A stretch of DNA of 7,989 bases from NCBI GenBank assembly GCA_021156225.1, contig JAJNBN010000193.1, positions 1-7,989 of the forward strand, read 5' to 3'. The notes below the pieces were generated by a model, which saw nothing but the letters and a program-made list of their open reading frames with translations, did not search any database and was not told the DNA's origin. Origin of the DNA: Verrucomicrobiota bacterium. Lineage in GTDB: Bacteria > Verrucomicrobiota > Verrucomicrobiia > Limisphaerales > JAEYXS01. The position numbers were made by a program, and so were the translations under genes. Positions 6,737 through 7,989 of this stretch are shown piece after piece (position 1 is the first letter of the stretch; every line of letters begins with the position of its first letter).

Positions 6737-6994
6737 TTAATTGTTACTTTGTAAGTAACAAAATTCTCTAAAAAAATCTAACTGCGCCGGGCGCGCCAGG
6801 CGGCACGTCCCGCCCTTCCCCGTCGCCGTATTCACCAGCCCCGCCTTGGATAGCTTCGCCATCACCCGCCGCACAAAACTCGGGCTCGTATTCACACTCC
6901 CCGCCAGATCCGTCGACGTAAGATCACCACCGCACTGGTAACCCAGTCCAGCGAGCAGATGCACCGCGATCGAGAACTGCGTGTTCAGCGCCAT
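6737..6994 (-). CDS. Rrf2-family transcriptional regulator, unusually short
   Basis: The 85 residues hold the winged helix-turn-helix of the Rrf2 family. An N-terminal helix (NTQFSIAVHLLAGL) is followed by LTSTDLAGSVNTSPSFVRRVMAKLSKAGLV (25-54, with the recognition helix around 37-50), and the wing is GKGGTCRLARPA (59-70). Rrf2 proteins usually run to about 130-160 residues and continue into a dimerisation helix, often with effector-sensing cysteines. Here the family match ends at about residue 70, with the unrelated tail LDFFREFCYLQSNN, encoded by AT-rich DNA with a run of seven T and a palindromic operator. Cysteines remain at 21, 64 and 79. The other two frames past the T-run do not restore an Rrf2 C terminus. 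The product is either a natural minimal repressor or a truncated one. A matching palindrome abuts its start codon, which implies autoregulation. Confidence 0.85.
   Translation of the reverse strand: MALNTQFSIAVHLLAGLGYQCGGDLTSTDLAGSVNTSPSFVRRVMAKLSKAGLVNTATGKGGTCRLARPAQLDFFREFCYLQSNN
6741..6761. promoter_or_regulatory. Palindromic operator before the DUF5069 gene
   Basis: This is a perfect inverted repeat of nine bases per arm, TTGTTACTT (6741-6749) and AAGTAACAA (6753-6761), with TGT between. It matches the palindrome at 6997-7017 in 16 of 21 positions, including both TGTTACT/GTAACA cores. It lies 31 bases upstream of the DUF5069 start and inside the last codons of the Rrf2-type gene. The pairing of two copies around a regulator gene strongly suggests that it is the regulator's binding site. 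No clear promoter hexamers could be assigned. Confidence 0.72.
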
Positions 6995-6996
6995 TA

Positions 6997-7017
6997 CTGT
7001 TACTTTAATAGTAACAG
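6997..7017. promoter_or_regulatory. Palindromic operator at the Rrf2-type gene start
   Basis: A perfect inverted repeat of eight bases per arm, CTGTTACT (6997-7004) and AGTAACAG (7010-7017), is separated by TTAAT. It ends two bases before the ATG of the regulator gene (minus strand). This leaves no room for a normal ribosome-binding site, so the transcript may be leaderless or nearly so. TATTAA within the palindrome on the minus strand could be a -10 element, which a bound repressor would cover. Confidence 0.72.
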
Positions 7018-7074
7018 AATAAAATGCAAATGAAAATCTCCACTAGCCATCGCAAGCATCTTAATGCCAGTTCC

Positions 7075-7905
7075 TCACTCCAACCACACCGTAGTCCCCG
7101 TCCACAACTCCTCCAACCCCTTCACACTCCACACCTCTCTCCCCACGGACGGATCACCGATGATCGGCAGCCCATCACTCGTGAAACCGAAGATCACCAC
7201 CGCATGACTGAACCCTACCGTCCAGCCCCACTGCTCCTCATAACGCGGCTCCCGATCCGCTACCGATTGTCGCAAATGCAGGAACAACAATGCGGGCAGA
7301 TGCGCTCCCGCCTTCAGATCCCCCACCGTCAGCTTGCCCACCTTCACCTGCTTCCCATTGCTGCGCGCCTTGATGTCCAGCCCGCGGGCCGTCCCGCCCA
7401 GTGACGTCCCATCCTTCCGCGTATAGCATAGATCGATCATCTCGCCCTCCGTCGCCTTGATTCCATGCTTTCCCAATAGCGTCGCGGCCGCCGCCGCACT
7501 GCACGTCGCGGGATTCGTCTGCCGGCACACCTCGCCCGACCACACGTTCTTGCTGCGCGGCGTCCGTCCATTCACCATCTTGAAAAGCGGCAGCAAGGAA
7601 ACCGCCACCAACACCAGGCTCAGCATCGCCCGCCGCCAGAACGGCAATTTCACATCGCGCAAGAAGATACCCGCTCCAAAAGCCACCAACGGTATCTGCC
7701 ACTCCGCCGCAAACGGCAGCATTCTCGGCGGAAACAAGGCAACTACCCACACGGAGTCATAGGCCCATTGAAAGAAAGCCAACCCCAGCAGTAAGGACAC
7801 CGTAACCCCCACCATGCACTGCCCCCAGGTCCACCCGCGCGCCAATCGCCAGCCCGCGAATACCATGGCCGCCATCAAAATCACCAGCATGGATATGCCC
7901 AACAT
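7075..7905 (-). CDS. Membrane-anchored C39-like cysteine peptidase
   Basis: I place the start at the ATG at 7905 (276 residues) because AAAGGAG lies five bases before it. A GTG 13 codons upstream lacks such a site. The N-terminal part is hydrophobic, with likely helices at about 2-20, 31-47, 69-82 and 93-109. A soluble domain follows from about 120. It shows the C39 layout: Gln129 six residues before Cys135 (CRQTNPATCSAAAAATLL), then GTSLGGTARGL, then His234 (GFSHAVVIFGF) and Asp251 (IIGDPSVG). C39 peptidases cleave double-glycine leaders, normally as the N-terminal domain of an ABC exporter. Here the order is reversed, membrane part first, and there is no ATPase. The role could therefore be processing of another envelope or secreted peptide. 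Active-site assignment is by motif only. It lies 80 bases upstream of the Rrf2-type gene on the same strand. Confidence 0.75.
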   Translation of the reverse strand: MLGISMLVILMAAMVFAGWRLARGWTWGQCMVGVTVSLLLGLAFFQWAYDSVWVVALFPPRMLPFAAEWQIPLVAFGAGIFLRDVKLPFWRRAMLSLVLVAVSLLPLFKMVNGRTPRSKNVWSGEVCRQTNPATCSAAAAATLLGKHGIKATEGEMIDLCYTRKDGTSLGGTARGLDIKARSNGKQVKVGKLTVGDLKAGAHLPALLFLHLRQSVADREPRYEEQWGWTVGFSHAVVIFGFTSDGLPIIGDPSVGREVWSVKGLEELWTGTTVWLE

Positions 7906-7910
7906 CGGCG

Positions 7911-7917
7911 CTCCTTT
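7911..7917 (-). promoter_or_regulatory. Ribosome-binding site that sets the peptidase start
   Basis: On the minus strand AAAGGAG ends five bases before the ATG at 7903-7905. It is a near-ideal Shine-Dalgarno sequence and is the reason the downstream ATG is preferred to the GTG at 7942-7944. Confidence 0.75.
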
Positions 7918-7989
7918 TAATTGTTCTTCACCTGCCGCAGACACACGTCATTCGTCGTCGCCCGTCGCCACTCATCAAAATACACCCTG
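7917..7989 (-). CDS. Possible C-terminal tail of a gene cut by the right edge
   Basis: A minus-strand frame is open from the window edge and ends with TAA (7917-7919), eleven bases before the peptidase ATG. The 23 visible residues read RVYFDEWRRATT then NDVCLRQVKNN, which looks like a plausible protein tail. Spacing would fit an operon with the peptidase gene. However, the DNA here is built from repeated GACG/GTGGCGACG-like words, so it could equally be low-complexity intergenic sequence. No family can be assigned. Confidence 0.3.
   Translation of the reverse strand, partial: RVYFDEWRRATTNDVCLRQVKNN

Noticed and set aside
6209..6754. 181-codon plus-strand open frame
   Set aside because: Antisense to the well-supported DUF5069 gene, and it runs through the operator region.
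7238..7750. 170-codon minus-strand open frame
   Set aside because: An out-of-frame Gly/Ala-rich reading inside the C39-like peptidase gene.
1..7989. CRISPR arrays, tRNA or rRNA genes, insertion sequences
   Set aside because: No regularly spaced repeats, cloverleaf-like segments, transposase-like frames or terminal inverted repeats were seen on reading both strands.

Overview
The window is bacterial chromosome with one long housekeeping gene, mfd (transcription-repair coupling factor, minus strand, 2149-5661), between two groups of small accessory genes. The organism looks like a GC-rich bacterium. A DUF5069 protein, long GC-rich antisense shadows over mfd, frequent TTG starts and several weak Shine-Dalgarno sites would fit Verrucomicrobiota or Planctomycetota. 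That placement is an impression from gene families, not proof.

Left part (1-2027, plus strand): a run of short cytosolic genes of unknown function reads towards mfd. It holds a gene cut by the left edge (1-378), a 28-codon ORF overlapping its stop (375-461), a 102-aa gene (498-806), a 192-aa gene overlapping that one by 8 bases (799-1377) and a 208-aa gene (1401-2027). The run is less GC-rich than mfd. Tight packing, small acidic Trp/His/Asp-rich products and the lack of enzyme motifs or membrane segments suggest an immunity-gene cassette of the polymorphic-toxin kind. No toxin is visible, so this is inference. A hairpin at 2126-2148 separates the last of these genes from mfd.

Middle (2149-6210): mfd is complete, with all helicase motifs, the CarD-like RNA polymerase interaction domain and the TRG motif. 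It starts at a TTG. A strong ribosome-binding site and a six-codon minigene lie just upstream. Divergent from mfd is a one-pass membrane protein with a BamE/SmpA-like tail (5783-6166). It converges on the next operon at a strong hairpin (6180-6210).

Right part (6211-7989, minus strand): transcription runs leftwards through the tail of an uncertain gene cut by the right edge, a four-helix membrane protein with a C39-like cysteine-peptidase domain (7075-7905), a very short Rrf2-family repressor (6737-6994) and a DUF5069 protein (6251-6709). Two near-identical 21-bp palindromes sit beside the repressor's start codon and just before the DUF5069 gene. They suggest a small self-regulated circuit. 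The repressor lacks the usual C-terminal half, and one palindrome lies inside its last codons. This circuit is the most distinctive signal in the window.
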